Both the position numbers and the translations under genes were made by a program. Shown piece by piece: positions 9,782-17,586 of a stretch of DNA of 63,042 bases (position 1 is its first letter; every line of letters begins with the position of its first letter). The notes under the pieces were generated by a model, which was given only the letters and a program-made list of their open reading frames with translations, was not told the DNA's origin and ran no database searches. The DNA lies in NCBI GenBank assembly GCA_024762925.1, contig JANTGM010000023.1:1-63042 (forward strand). The letters run 5' to 3'. The DNA is from Kofleriaceae bacterium (GTDB lineage Bacteria > Myxococcota_A > Polyangia > Haliangiales > Haliangiaceae).

Positions 9782-9928
9782 TCATTCGATGGGGCCACGT
9801 GTTCTTGTGTTGGCGATAAACTCGCCACGAGGATCTCCCGACTCTCTGAGCCAGTCGGAATACACGAGACGAGAATCAACATCCGAGGGATCTGCGCAGA
9901 TCGCATCGAGAAGTTCTGAGCCGTTCAT
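9782..9928 (-). CDS. TIGR02996-type mini-protein (48 residues)
   Basis: Translating the minus strand from the ATG at 9928 gives a 48-residue protein. It contains SELLDAICADP, then SRLVYSDWLRESGDPRGEF, and stops shortly after. This matches the pattern of the TIGR02996 repeat-companion domain (LL.AI..DP.DD..RLVYADWL.E.GDPRGEFI), which normally sits at the N-terminus of longer repeat proteins in Myxococcota and Planctomycetes. Here the protein ends after the domain, so it is either a free-standing domain or a gene cut short. It lies 19 bp upstream of the metallophosphoesterase, same strand. The function of the domain is unknown. Confidence 0.75.
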   Translation of the reverse strand: MNGSELLDAICADPSDVDSRLVYSDWLRESGDPRGEFIANTRTRGPIE

Positions 9929-10012
9929 GACGCCCTGAGTGTAGGACGAAATTGGACTTCTGCCTTGAGGTGACGCATTCCTCTATTGGAACTCGTTCAT
10001 GGCATCATATCA

Positions 10013-10026
10013 CGACATCCATGTCG
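10013..10026. promoter_or_regulatory. Inverted repeat, possible activator site
   Basis: The half-sites CGACAT and ATGTCG are separated by CC. The centre lies about 97 bp upstream of the start site predicted from the sigma-54-like element at 10091, a usual position for an enhancer-binding-protein site. Six-base arms are short enough to occur by chance. Confidence 0.35.
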
Positions 10027-10090
10027 CGATTCGTGGCAGCTGTGCGAGGGGCGAGCCACCATCGAACCAGATCGCGCGCACATGACACCT

Positions 10091-10106
10091 TGGCACATAG
10101 GTTGCT
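10091..10106 (+). promoter_or_regulatory. Sigma-54 (-24/-12) promoter
   Basis: TGGCAC, five bases, TTGCT: an exact match to the sigma-54 consensus with the correct ten bases between GG and GC. Transcription would start about 12 bases after the C of the -12 element, near 10117, two bases before the ATG of the VWA lipoprotein. The transcript would be nearly leaderless. Confidence 0.7.
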
Positions 10107-10118
10107 CATTGCTGCATC

Positions 10119-11351
10119 ATGAGTATTCGTATCGCAACTTCTCTCTCTCTTCTGTGCCTCGCCATCACAGCCGCTTGCGGCGGTGGAGACTTTGGGGACG
10201 GTGAGCCCAGCGGTGAGGGCCTCGGAGGGGATACAGAGGGGACCGAGCTTCCCAATCAGCTTACTGCTGGCGAATGGGATGACAACGAGTATTTCGAGTT
10301 TTTCTTAGACAGCATCAACGGGATGTTCTCCGAGGATAAAGAGGTCGCGAGTGTCGACCTCAGAGGACGTGTCATTGTTACAGCGTCCAACGAGATTGGT
10401 GCCCCCCTCTCGAATGCAACGATCGAAGTCTTCGATGATCGAAACACCTATCTCACGGCTCCAACAGGGTCGGATGGTCGCGTGCTCTATTTGCCCAACC
10501 TCGATGGAGCGCCAGAAGCCAGTGCAAGCTTGCAGGTGCGTATCAGTCCCCAAGATGCAGAGCCGGTTGTGCAAGTGGCACCCTCGGGCTCGGAGTGGCA
10601 ACTCACGGTTACCGGTGCCCCGGCCCAGCTGCCAACAAACTTAGATCTCGCATTCGTTATTGATGCAACGGGTAGCATGTCCGACGAGTTGGAGTATGTG
10701 AAGGCAGAGGTTGCTTCGATCTCGGCGGGCATTCAAGGTCGTGCGAGCGATGTGTTGATTCGCTATGGCCTTGTCGTCTATCGAGATGAAGGGGATGAGT
10801 ACACGGTTCGTTCCTTTGACTTCACAAGCGACCTCACCGAGTTTCGCAGCAACCTCAATGCGCAGAGAGCGGGTGGCGGTGGCGACTATCCCGAAGCGAT
10901 GGACAAGGCCCTAGAGACGATGAATCAGCTGGAGTGGATGCCTGCTAGCAGCAATGCTGTGCGAATGGCGTTCCTTATTGCAGATGCTCCGTCACACGAT
11001 GAAACTGCACAGGACTTTCTTGAGGAGGCAAACCTCGCGCGCACTTCAGGAATCAAGATCTATCCGGTGGCAGCAAGTGGCGTCGGACAACGTGCTGAGT
11101 ACCTCATGCGTGTTGCGGCTGGTCTTTCGCTGGCACGCTACATCTTTCTCACGGATGACTCGGGAGTTGGTGACTCTCATGAAGAGCCACACATTCCTTG
11201 CTATCAGGTAGAGCTGCTCAACGGGCTCATGGTTCGGACGGCCCTCTCTGAACTTGGCGGAGCCTACATCGGGGTCGAGCAAGACAGCATTGTTCGAACG
11301 GTGGGTGAGTACGACAGCGCTGGTCGCTGTATCGTTGAGGCGCAACAGTAG
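10119..11351 (+). CDS. VWA-domain lipoprotein
   Basis: A 410-residue lipoprotein. The signal peptide ends in ITAAC and is followed by a Gly/Glu-rich linker. Residues about 70-125 look like a small beta-sandwich of the CnaB/transthyretin type (GRVIVTASNEIGAPLSNATIEVF). Residues about 178-400 form a von Willebrand factor A domain with the metal site DATGSMS (Thr in place of the first Ser of D-x-S-x-S), a conserved GGGGDYPEAMDKAL and the strand AFLIADAPSH. VWA domains bind proteins through Mg2+. A partner is not evident. The gene stands alone behind a consensus sigma-54 element and starts at ATG without a visible Shine-Dalgarno sequence. Confidence 0.92.
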   Translation: MSIRIATSLSLLCLAITAACGGGDFGDGEPSGEGLGGDTEGTELPNQLTAGEWDDNEYFEFFLDSINGMFSEDKEVASVDLRGRVIVTASNEIGAPLSNATIEVFDDRNTYLTAPTGSDGRVLYLPNLDGAPEASASLQVRISPQDAEPVVQVAPSGSEWQLTVTGAPAQLPTNLDLAFVIDATGSMSDELEYVKAEVASISAGIQGRASDVLIRYGLVVYRDEGDEYTVRSFDFTSDLTEFRSNLNAQRAGGGGDYPEAMDKALETMNQLEWMPASSNAVRMAFLIADAPSHDETAQDFLEEANLARTSGIKIYPVAASGVGQRAEYLMRVAAGLSLARYIFLTDDSGVGDSHEEPHIPCYQVELLNGLMVRTALSELGGAYIGVEQDSIVRTVGEYDSAGRCIVEAQQ

Positions 11352-11636
11352 TGGAGCCTTGGCGATAGCAGCTTACAGCGAAAGGCGCGCTCAGGTCGCC
11401 ATCGAGGCAGAATGTTCCCCTGCAAGCGTGCCATTCTTCCAATGTAGGAGCTCAGCAGCTACGCGCGCACGCGAGATAGGGCTTTTTCTGAGTGCTCCGA
11501 GGTATTCGCAGTTGGAGTTTCTGCCGGCCCGTTCATGGTGGCGTTCTTAGTCGAAGGTGGCCCGACGCTGGATGCATGCTTCGCTTTCCGAGCACCAGCG
11601 TGTATTGTCCCGAAACCAACTCTCGCGACCAACGCC

Positions 11637-12332
11637 ATGTCCATCTACTCCGATGCAGAGATTCCCGAATCAACAGCGCGCTATCGCGATCAGTTTCGAA
11701 CGGAGAACATTGGACCGAACTATCGCGGTTGGCTTCACTTCGCTTTCACAACAGCTGGTGCAATAGCCGCGTTGGTTTTCGCATCAAGTCAGGTGCGCGA
11801 TGTGAGGGGCTTTGAATGGCTCGTCATTCCGATAAGTTTTCTTATCGCCAACCTTGGCGAGTACCTTGGTCATCGTCACCCCATGCACCACAAGATGTGT
11901 GGAATGGGTCTTCTCTTTCGGCGCCACACCCACGAGCATCATCGCTTCTTCACAGATCGTGCGACCGCCTTTGAGTCACCTCGCGATTTTAAAATCACGC
12001 TATTCCCGCCGATCATGCTGATCTTCTTTCTGGGGTTCTTAGCGGCTCCCATTGCGGGCTTGCTCTACCTGGTTAGCACCGCCAATGCAGCCTGGCTCTT
12101 CGCAACGGTTGTCATTGCCTATTTTCTAACGTACGAGTGGCTCCATTTCTCGTACCATGTTGCCCCCGATTCATGGTGGGGACGGTTGCCGCTTATGGGA
12201 ACACTTCGCAAGCACCATACCTTGCACCACGACCCAAAGCACATGGCGACCTGCAATTTCAATATCACCTTTCCCATTGGTGATTGGCTATTTGGAACCG
12301 TGTACAAGCCGAAGAAGTCTCGGGCAGGCTAG
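11637..12332 (+). CDS. Fatty acid hydroxylase/sterol desaturase family membrane protein
   Basis: A 231-residue integral membrane protein with the histidine boxes of the fatty-acid-hydroxylase superfamily: HRHPMHH, HTHEHH, FSYH and HHTLHH. These hold the diiron centre on the cytoplasmic side. Four hydrophobic segments flank them, and the C-terminus GDWLFGTVY.PK also fits the family. The substrate may be a fatty acid, sterol or carotenoid. The frame is open back to an ATG at 11535, but the 34 extra residues do not resemble the family, so the ATG at 11637 is preferred. No clear ribosome-binding site precedes either. Confidence 0.88.
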   Translation: MSIYSDAEIPESTARYRDQFRTENIGPNYRGWLHFAFTTAGAIAALVFASSQVRDVRGFEWLVIPISFLIANLGEYLGHRHPMHHKMCGMGLLFRRHTHEHHRFFTDRATAFESPRDFKITLFPPIMLIFFLGFLAAPIAGLLYLVSTANAAWLFATVVIAYFLTYEWLHFSYHVAPDSWWGRLPLMGTLRKHHTLHHDPKHMATCNFNITFPIGDWLFGTVYKPKKSRAG

Positions 12333-12390
12333 CTATGCGCTTGCTGCGATTCTCTAGGGGCTAAGAAAAGCTCGGAGTCTTTGTGAGGCA

Positions 12391-12966
12391 TCATTGCGCC
12401 TGGTCTGTGGCAGACATTGTTTGCGTCTCACAGCTGTGCAGCTCTTGGATGCAGTGCAATTCGCATCGGGGTTGATTCGAATCACAGCTGGTGCGGCAAT
12501 CACCAAACGCCGCTTCACAGGCCGATTGCCCGGTTACGCGAAGCGGTTCAAATGCCCGGCCGTCGAGGCTACAGGCGAGCTCGCAGGAATCCACGCTCCA
12601 ACTTCGCCGACAGGACTCATTGCACCTCTCATGAGTTGCTGGGTCGCGTGGGTGGTTGTATTTGTAGCAACGGTCAAAACACGCATTTGCGGCCTCTGGG
12701 TAGCAGTGGCGTTTGCGACAGTGAATCTCTTCGTCGATGTGCGGCGCTTTGGGATGTACAGGCACAGCATTGGGAGCAATCGTTCCCGTATCCCCCTTTG
12801 GCTCCGTGCTCGTCTCGGGCGACAGCAGTCTAGATGTCTCGGCTGAGTTGGATGGGGATGTGTCAGCAAGTTGGGAGCGGCAGCCCATCGCCAAACCGAG
12901 CACAAGGCAACCGAGCACAAGGCAACCGGTACCTCGGCGCAGAGCTCGCTGAGTTGTCCCCAACAT
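12391..12966 (-). CDS. Cys-rich lipoprotein
   Basis: A 191-residue protein. From the ATG at 12966 it has a lipoprotein signal ending in LAMGC. A TTG start at 13011 would add 15 residues. The mature part has about 70 Ser/Thr/Pro-rich residues and then a domain with many Cys in CxxxC spacing (CFDRCYKY, CNESC, CELAC, CRTSC, CELHC), presumably disulphide-bonded helices. No family is recognised. The signal peptide contains a duplicated CLVLG caused by a 15-base tandem repeat at 12894-12923. It converges with the hydroxylase-like gene. The Cys-rich lipoprotein gene at 13059 lies upstream on the same strand. Confidence 0.75.
   Translation of the reverse strand: MLGTTQRALRRGTGCLVLGCLVLGLAMGCRSQLADTSPSNSAETSRLLSPETSTEPKGDTGTIAPNAVPVHPKAPHIDEEIHCRKRHCYPEAANACFDRCYKYNHPRDPATHERCNESCRRSWSVDSCELACSLDGRAFEPLRVTGQSACEAAFGDCRTSCDSNQPRCELHCIQELHSCETQTMSATDQAQ
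12894..12923. repeat. 15-bp tandem duplication inside a signal peptide
   Basis: Two perfect copies of AACCGAGCACAAGGC. On the minus strand they lengthen the hydrophobic core of the lipoprotein signal by five residues (CLVLG twice). Confidence 0.85.
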
Positions 12967-13058
12967 GGGGCAAAGGGACCAGCTTGGCTTGTGCTCGGTT
13001 GCACTTGGCAATGGAACGAGTGAGCACGCTCAATCTCTTTGAGTCATAGGCTCGCGGG

Positions 13059-13439
13059 TTAGAACAGAGAGTCGTCGCAGCCAGCGCAAAGACACTCATC
13101 ACCTTCGCACGTTTGCTCGCAGACACTTGCAGTCAGGCATTGTGTGTTACAGCCGCCACCACTGCAGTCAATGCTGCAGCTTGAGTTGGGCCCACAGTCG
13201 ATGTTGCAGTTACCACCCGAACAGGAAATATCGCAGGTTGCATTGTCTGGACAGTCAAAGTCGCAGTTTCCTTGGGGGCAGGAAAACTCGCAGTTGCCTC
13301 CTTCCTCACATTGACAGGAAGAACCTGAGCAAACTTCATCGCCACAGGCACCTGCACCAAAGCTCAGGACGAAGGCAAAGGCGAGAAGAACGAGAGGCTT
13401 GGCGGCGGTGGAAAGAACGCGTCGTAGTTGAGTTGTCAT
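13059..13439 (-). CDS. Small Cys-rich repeat lipoprotein
   Basis: A 126-residue lipoprotein with signal peptide ending in GAGAC. The mature protein is almost entirely Cys-rich repeats of about 12 residues (CEFSCPQGNCDFDCPDN, then CDISCSGGNCNIDC), with 30 or so Cys. Each repeat looks like half of a beta-helical or disulphide-ladder unit. No enzymatic motif is seen, so an envelope structural or metal/redox role is possible. The start ATG has AGGAG about 7 bases upstream. A sigma-54-like element lies at 13485-13499 on the same strand, giving a leader of about 34 bases. Confidence 0.8.
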   Translation of the reverse strand: MTTQLRRVLSTAAKPLVLLAFAFVLSFGAGACGDEVCSGSSCQCEEGGNCEFSCPQGNCDFDCPDNATCDISCSGGNCNIDCGPNSSCSIDCSGGGCNTQCLTASVCEQTCEGDECLCAGCDDSLF

Positions 13440-13483
13440 AATATGCTCCTAGGCAATGGGTTCGTTGTGATGCCTCTTCGTAG

Positions 13484-13499
13484 AGCAGCCCCCGTGCCA
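13484..13499 (-). promoter_or_regulatory. Sigma-54-like promoter of the small Cys-rich lipoprotein
   Basis: On the minus strand it reads TGGCAC, five G, CTGCT. Spacing is correct, with one mismatch (C for T) in the -12 box. The predicted start is near 13473, 34 bases before the ATG at 13439, leaving room for the AGGAG ribosome-binding site. Confidence 0.55.
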
Positions 13500-13571
13500 C
13501 ATGAAATTCTAGTAGGTTAGCGGCAAACAAGCGTGCATATGCGCCAACCGGGGTTTACGCGCCGAAGTGAG

Positions 13572-13589
13572 TGCAGGCTGGAGCCTGCA
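13572..13589. promoter_or_regulatory. Inverted repeat next to the tandem array
   Basis: Perfect 8-base arms TGCAGGCT and AGCCTGCA around GG. The centre lies about 107 bp upstream of the predicted start of the sigma-54-like promoter at 13485, so it could be an activator site. It could equally be a transcript hairpin beyond the sigma-54 activator gene, as it has no T-run. Confidence 0.4.
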
Positions 13590-13595
13590 GCCCAC

Positions 13596-13781
13596 TCGCA
13601 GCGGGCGTTCTCGCAGCGGGCGTTCTCGCAGCGGCCGTTCTCGCAGCGGCCGTTCTCGCAGCGGCCGTTCTCGCAGCGGCCGTTCTCGCAGCGGCCGTTC
13701 TCGCAGCGGGCGTTCTCACAGCGGGCGTTCTCGCAGCGGCCGTTCTCGCAGCGGGCGTTCTCACAGCGGGCGTTCTCGCAG
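13596..13781. repeat. 15-bp tandem repeat array, 12 full copies
   Basis: Twelve head-to-tail copies of TCGCAGCGGGCGTTC plus a six-base partial copy. Variation is confined mainly to base 10 (G or C) and base 3 (G or A). Because the period is a multiple of three, several frames on both strands are open and encode five-residue repeats such as SGRSR or GVLAA. None has a credible start or a recognisable fold. It lies between the small Cys-rich lipoprotein gene and the sigma-54 activator gene and is treated as non-coding. Confidence 0.9.
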
Positions 13782-13842
13782 CCCTCTCACGGTCACCTCG
13801 TCCGGCACCCCTCTTCCCATCATGTTAGCCACTACAGTCTCC

Positions 13843-15180
13843 TTAATGCGACTCGGTGTCGAGCTTGATGTTCTTAAGAAGTTTTCGTAGATGATTTCGA
13901 TCCATGCTCACTGCGCGAGCCGCCCGACTCATGTTGCCATCGTATCGATCGAGCAGCTCCGGAACGTAGCGCGCTTCCCACGATCGTATGATCGCCTCTT
14001 TTGCCTCGCGAAATGGGACGGTAAAGTCCAGAACGTGGTTTGGCGATGCTATGTTAGTGAGCTCGTCGTCAAGTTCGCCAAGAACCAGTGAGCGCTGGAC
14101 AAATGTGCGAAGTTCGCGAACGTTGCCCGGCAAGTTTTGGCGCATGCATCGAGTGATGAGCTCGGCTGGCGCAGCCGCTTCCGGGTCGTCACTAAGCTCT
14201 CGATAAAAGTGCTCCACGAGCATCGGGATGTCCGAACGACGGGTTCGCAACGGTGGCATTTCCAAGCCAATCACGTCGAGTCTGTAGTAGAGGTCAGCGC
14301 GGAATGTTCCCCGGTTCACTTCCTCTCGGAGGTCACGGTTCGTTGCTGCGATTACGCGAGTGTCGACGTCAATCGTCTCGGTTCCGCCAACCCTGCGAAT
14401 TTTTCGATTCTCCAAAGCGCGCAAGAGCTTTGGCTGCATGTCGATCCCAAGTTCACCAACTTCATCGAGAAAGATCGTTCCGCCTTGGGCCCGCTCGAAG
14501 GTTCCGATGCGCTGTGAGACCGCGCCGGTAAACGCACCCCTCTCATGTCCAAACAACTCGCTCTCAATTAGAGAATCAGGAATCGCTCCACAGTCAACAA
14601 CTACGAAGGGGGCGTCTCTGCGGTTTCCCTGCTGATGGATTGCCTTGGCCATGGCACCTTTGCCAGTGCCTGTCTCGCCGGTAATAAGGACGTTTGCGGT
14701 CGTTGGCGCAACGCGCTCTACAAGGGCAAAGATGTGTCGCATAACGGCGCTGCTGCCCAAGACTTCGCCAAACGCCGCATCCGCGCTTAGCGCTTCAACG
14801 CGGGTCTCGTCTTGGCTAACTCCAAAACGCAAACTGGTTTCCCCAACAGAGATGACCGCAGCATCTTCTAGGTAGGCAACCTTGATGCGATTGCCCCCAA
14901 GCCGGGTGCCATTGGTGCTTCCCAGGTCTCGTATGAGAAAGCCCTCGTCCGTCGCCTCGACTACGCAGTGGTGTCTCGATACGGCGGCGTCGGTCAAGAT
15001 GAGGTCATTGGCTGGAGCGGTGCCAATCGATAGACTGCGACCACTTGCTGCAGTCACAACGCCCTTGTCGCGGCCCGCAAAGACTTCAACGCTGCAGGCA
15101 GCAAATACCCGCTCTTTGTCTTTCGACGTTAGTGCCTTGGTGGACCAATGGGCTTGGCGAGTTCGATTGGAGTTGGCCAC
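13843..15180 (-). CDS. FHA-domain sigma-54-dependent transcription activator
   Basis: A 445-residue enhancer-binding protein. The N-terminal FHA domain (about 28-122) has the phosphothreonine-binding residues RSLSIG, SRHH and GSTNGT. The AAA+ domain (about 138-370) has Walker A GETGTGKG (168-175), intact GAFTGA (215-220) that contacts sigma-54, Walker B IFLDE (236-240) and the arginine-finger region. The C-terminal helix-turn-helix (about 405-442) is of the Fis type (NMSRAARAVSMDRNHLRKLL). There is no receiver domain, so the input is probably a Thr-phosphorylated partner of one of the Ser/Thr kinases. The targets are unknown. The sigma-54-like promoters in this window are candidates. Confidence 0.95.
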   Translation of the reverse strand: MANSNRTRQAHWSTKALTSKDKERVFAACSVEVFAGRDKGVVTAASGRSLSIGTAPANDLILTDAAVSRHHCVVEATDEGFLIRDLGSTNGTRLGGNRIKVAYLEDAAVISVGETSLRFGVSQDETRVEALSADAAFGEVLGSSAVMRHIFALVERVAPTTANVLITGETGTGKGAMAKAIHQQGNRRDAPFVVVDCGAIPDSLIESELFGHERGAFTGAVSQRIGTFERAQGGTIFLDEVGELGIDMQPKLLRALENRKIRRVGGTETIDVDTRVIAATNRDLREEVNRGTFRADLYYRLDVIGLEMPPLRTRRSDIPMLVEHFYRELSDDPEAAAPAELITRCMRQNLPGNVRELRTFVQRSLVLGELDDELTNIASPNHVLDFTVPFREAKEAIIRSWEARYVPELLDRYDGNMSRAARAVSMDRNHLRKLLKNIKLDTESH

Positions 15181-15266
15181 GGGCTAAGAGTACCGGCTGA
15201 TGTATGCGCGAGATAGAGCAGAGGGCGACGCCAGACATAGGCGCCCACCCAAGTTGCTCGCCTGGC

Positions 15267-16172
15267 TTAGAAGCCGTCGTCGTCTCCTGGGACCTCAGGC
15301 AGATCCTCGAGATCGGGAAGATCATCGTCGCCATAGTCGCCGGTGTCCCAGTCGGGCAGCCCGTCTTCCCCACAAGGGATGGAGACAGTGGCTTCGTCTG
15401 TAGAGACCTCGCCGTTTTCGAAGTCCACGCTCGTTGTACTGCCGTCCGCGTCCACGACCTCAATGTCGAGCCCGTCATTGCACATCGAGAAGTCGCAAAG
15501 GTTTACACCATCGAGATTGACGCTCGTGCTTCCCTCCGCGTCTACGACCTCAATCGATTGTGTAAGCTCGGGACACTCGCCATCGAGCGACTCCCAACTG
15601 CCCTCAAGGGTTGCGAGGATGTCCTCAAAGCCCGGCACGGTGATGCTCACGCTGCCGGAAATTACCGCCGAGGCATCTACTCCGATGTCGATGCCCCATT
15701 CGCCCGCAAGCTCTGCTCCGTCGATTGATAGACCGTCACAATCGAAATCGAGTTCGACCTCGTCGTCGGTTGCAGTGATGTCGATGTCCAGATTGCCGCT
15801 GAAGATACTTAGTCCAACATCAGAAGCACATGCATCAAACGAAAATGCAACGTGTACATCACCGTCTGCATTCGTGGTTACGTCAACATCGGCACAGCTC
15901 TCATCGGTCAGAGAGTCCAGGAAGTCGTTTACACCGGCGTCAATTTCTCCTTCCAAGTCGAAGACGAAGTTTTGCCGTTGACCGATTTGACCAGCCGAAA
16001 CGGTGGCGTTGCTCAGTGCAAGCAAGCGACTTGCAGCATCCGCGCTTTGCACACTTTGCTGTCGATTGTTGGGAGTCGGTTTGTCATTGGGCTGCCCCTC
16101 TGATGCACAACCCATGGTGCCGAGACCAAGAGTGAGGGAAAGGGTTAGAGCTTTGCTTAAGATAGTCTTCAT
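15267..16172 (-). CDS. Acidic lipoprotein of unknown function
   Basis: A 301-residue lipoprotein with signal peptide ending in GTMGC and a Gln/Asn/Pro-rich linker. The mature domain is beta-rich and strongly acidic, with repeated V-D-x-D-G-S strands (IEVVDAEGSTSV, IEVVDADGSTTS) and four to six Cys that may pair. The last 35 residues are mostly Asp, Glu, Gly and Pro. No catalytic motif or named family is recognised. It starts at ATG with GAGAAC upstream. It lies upstream of the FHA activator gene on the same strand with an 86-bp gap. Confidence 0.8.
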   Translation of the reverse strand: MKTILSKALTLSLTLGLGTMGCASEGQPNDKPTPNNRQQSVQSADAASRLLALSNATVSAGQIGQRQNFVFDLEGEIDAGVNDFLDSLTDESCADVDVTTNADGDVHVAFSFDACASDVGLSIFSGNLDIDITATDDEVELDFDCDGLSIDGAELAGEWGIDIGVDASAVISGSVSITVPGFEDILATLEGSWESLDGECPELTQSIEVVDAEGSTSVNLDGVNLCDFSMCNDGLDIEVVDADGSTTSVDFENGEVSTDEATVSIPCGEDGLPDWDTGDYGDDDLPDLEDLPEVPGDDDGF

Positions 16173-16374
16173 AATCGTTCTCCTGTTTTGGGGGCTTGAT
16201 TGCCAGAGTGGCGCCTCCTTGAACTACAAGGCCCATGCCGAACGACAACTCCAGCGAAATCCACGGTCTAGCCGACGCGGGCCCTGTGAAAGACTGGGCA
16301 CAAGCGGAACAAGTGCAGGCCAGAGCCAGCACAAGTTCATCACTTCGTTTGTGGCGACGAGTTGTGTTTTCGCG

Positions 16375-17583
16375 CTACCTGGACCGTTTTGGAGAGAGCA
16401 AAGGTCCCCCGACGATTCGCCCCGACTTCAAGTAGATCGCGCCGCTGGCAACATCGACCGTCGTGCCATTGGGACACTCGGCCAAGAGATCCGGGCGCAG
16501 CGTATCGACGGCTTGGTTCACTTGTTCGACAAGCGGGTCGCCCTCCGACGCAATGGGAGAAACGCAGTAGGCTCCCCGGCTGTTGATGCTCACGGTTTCA
16601 AGACCAAGCGGAAGCAGCATGGCAATCGCGCCTTGCAACGCCCTGTGCGCTCGCTCAACCGAGCTTGCAGCCGAGCCAAGCGGCGCCAATGAAAAGGCGA
16701 CTCGGATTGCTTGGTGGTGTTCTCGCGGCTCGGCCGCACTTTGCTCGGGACAAACAGCGCTTCGAAGTCCACGCAGAAACGTCGCAGGACTCTTGGGTCT
16801 TCGGCCCGGCGCAATGCTCATGGCCTCGGTCACGATGCGGTCGAGCGCCGACGACACCGGAACTCGGGCCGATGGAAGCGGTCGCGCCGCCCGACGGTGC
16901 AAGCTGTTCATGACAGTTGCAGACGGTGCAGTGAATGGGAGCTGCCCTGTCAGCATCTGGTATGTGAGCACACCAAGTGCGTAGACATCAGTGCGTCCAT
17001 CGATCGTGCCGCCTGAGAGTTGTTCTGGAGACATCGCGCAGGGAGAGCCCACAATTTGACGACTCATGGTCAGGGTCATACCAGGCGTGTCAGTAATCTT
17101 CGCAACTCCAAAATCCATCAGAATTACTCGATTGTCATCGGCCAGAAAGACGTTTGATGCCTTGATGTCTCGATGCACAATGCCACGGGAGTGCGCCGCC
17201 TCAAGAGCGCCACAGACTGACTCCATGAGCCTTAGACACGACTCGGGTGAGAGCCGCCCCTGAAGACGAATGTGACGGTATAGGTCTCGGCCATGAAGCA
17301 GCTCCATCGCAAAGTACGGGCTGCCTCCAGGCAGTGTGCCTACATCATCAATGGGCAGCACGCTCTCGTGGTTGAGGGTTCGAATGACTTCAATTTCGCG
17401 AGCGAAGCGATCTGCGGCATTTGCATGTCCAAGCAACTCTGGGTGTAGCACCTTGAGAGCGAGGTCTTTTGAACCATCGCGAGTTGCCCGGTAGACACAA
17501 CCGAAACCGCCCCGTCCGAGTAACTCGTAGATCGTGTAGCCGCCAACTTCACTACCTGGAGCAATCGTCTCGTTTGGCTTCAC
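16375..17583 (-). CDS. Ser/Thr protein kinase with a degenerate cyclase-like C-terminus
   Basis: A 402-residue kinase. The catalytic domain (about 15-275) is complete: LLGRGGFGCV, Lys44 (LALKVL), HRDIKASN (HRD 137-139), DFG 157-159 and MSPEQ. There is no membrane helix, so it is cytosolic. The last 115 residues (AIRVAFSLAPL..., then TTVDVASGAIYL...GRIVGGPLL) follow the strand order of a shortened class III cyclase domain but lack the metal-binding Asp residues. This is a weak resemblance and probably a regulatory remnant. The start lies three bases after the stop of the upstream lipoprotein gene, so the two are cotranscribed. Confidence 0.92.
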   Translation of the reverse strand: MKPNETIAPGSEVGGYTIYELLGRGGFGCVYRATRDGSKDLALKVLHPELLGHANAADRFAREIEVIRTLNHESVLPIDDVGTLPGGSPYFAMELLHGRDLYRHIRLQGRLSPESCLRLMESVCGALEAAHSRGIVHRDIKASNVFLADDNRVILMDFGVAKITDTPGMTLTMSRQIVGSPCAMSPEQLSGGTIDGRTDVYALGVLTYQMLTGQLPFTAPSATVMNSLHRRAARPLPSARVPVSSALDRIVTEAMSIAPGRRPKSPATFLRGLRSAVCPEQSAAEPREHHQAIRVAFSLAPLGSAASSVERAHRALQGAIAMLLPLGLETVSINSRGAYCVSPIASEGDPLVEQVNQAVDTLRPDLLAECPNGTTVDVASGAIYLKSGRIVGGPLLSPKRSR

Positions 17584-17586
17584 TCG

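Larger units (their letters stand above)
9929..10118. other. Divergent intergenic region with sigma-54 promoter
   Basis: It separates the TIGR02996 mini-gene (minus) from the VWA lipoprotein gene (plus). It contains the inverted repeat at 10013-10026 and the -24/-12 element at 10091-10106. No other gene is seen. Confidence 0.6.

Noticed and set aside
13533-13890. Overlapping open frames across the 15-bp tandem array that encode five-residue repeats
   Set aside because: All come from the repeat period being a multiple of three; they lack ribosome-binding sites, credible starts and a known repeat fold.
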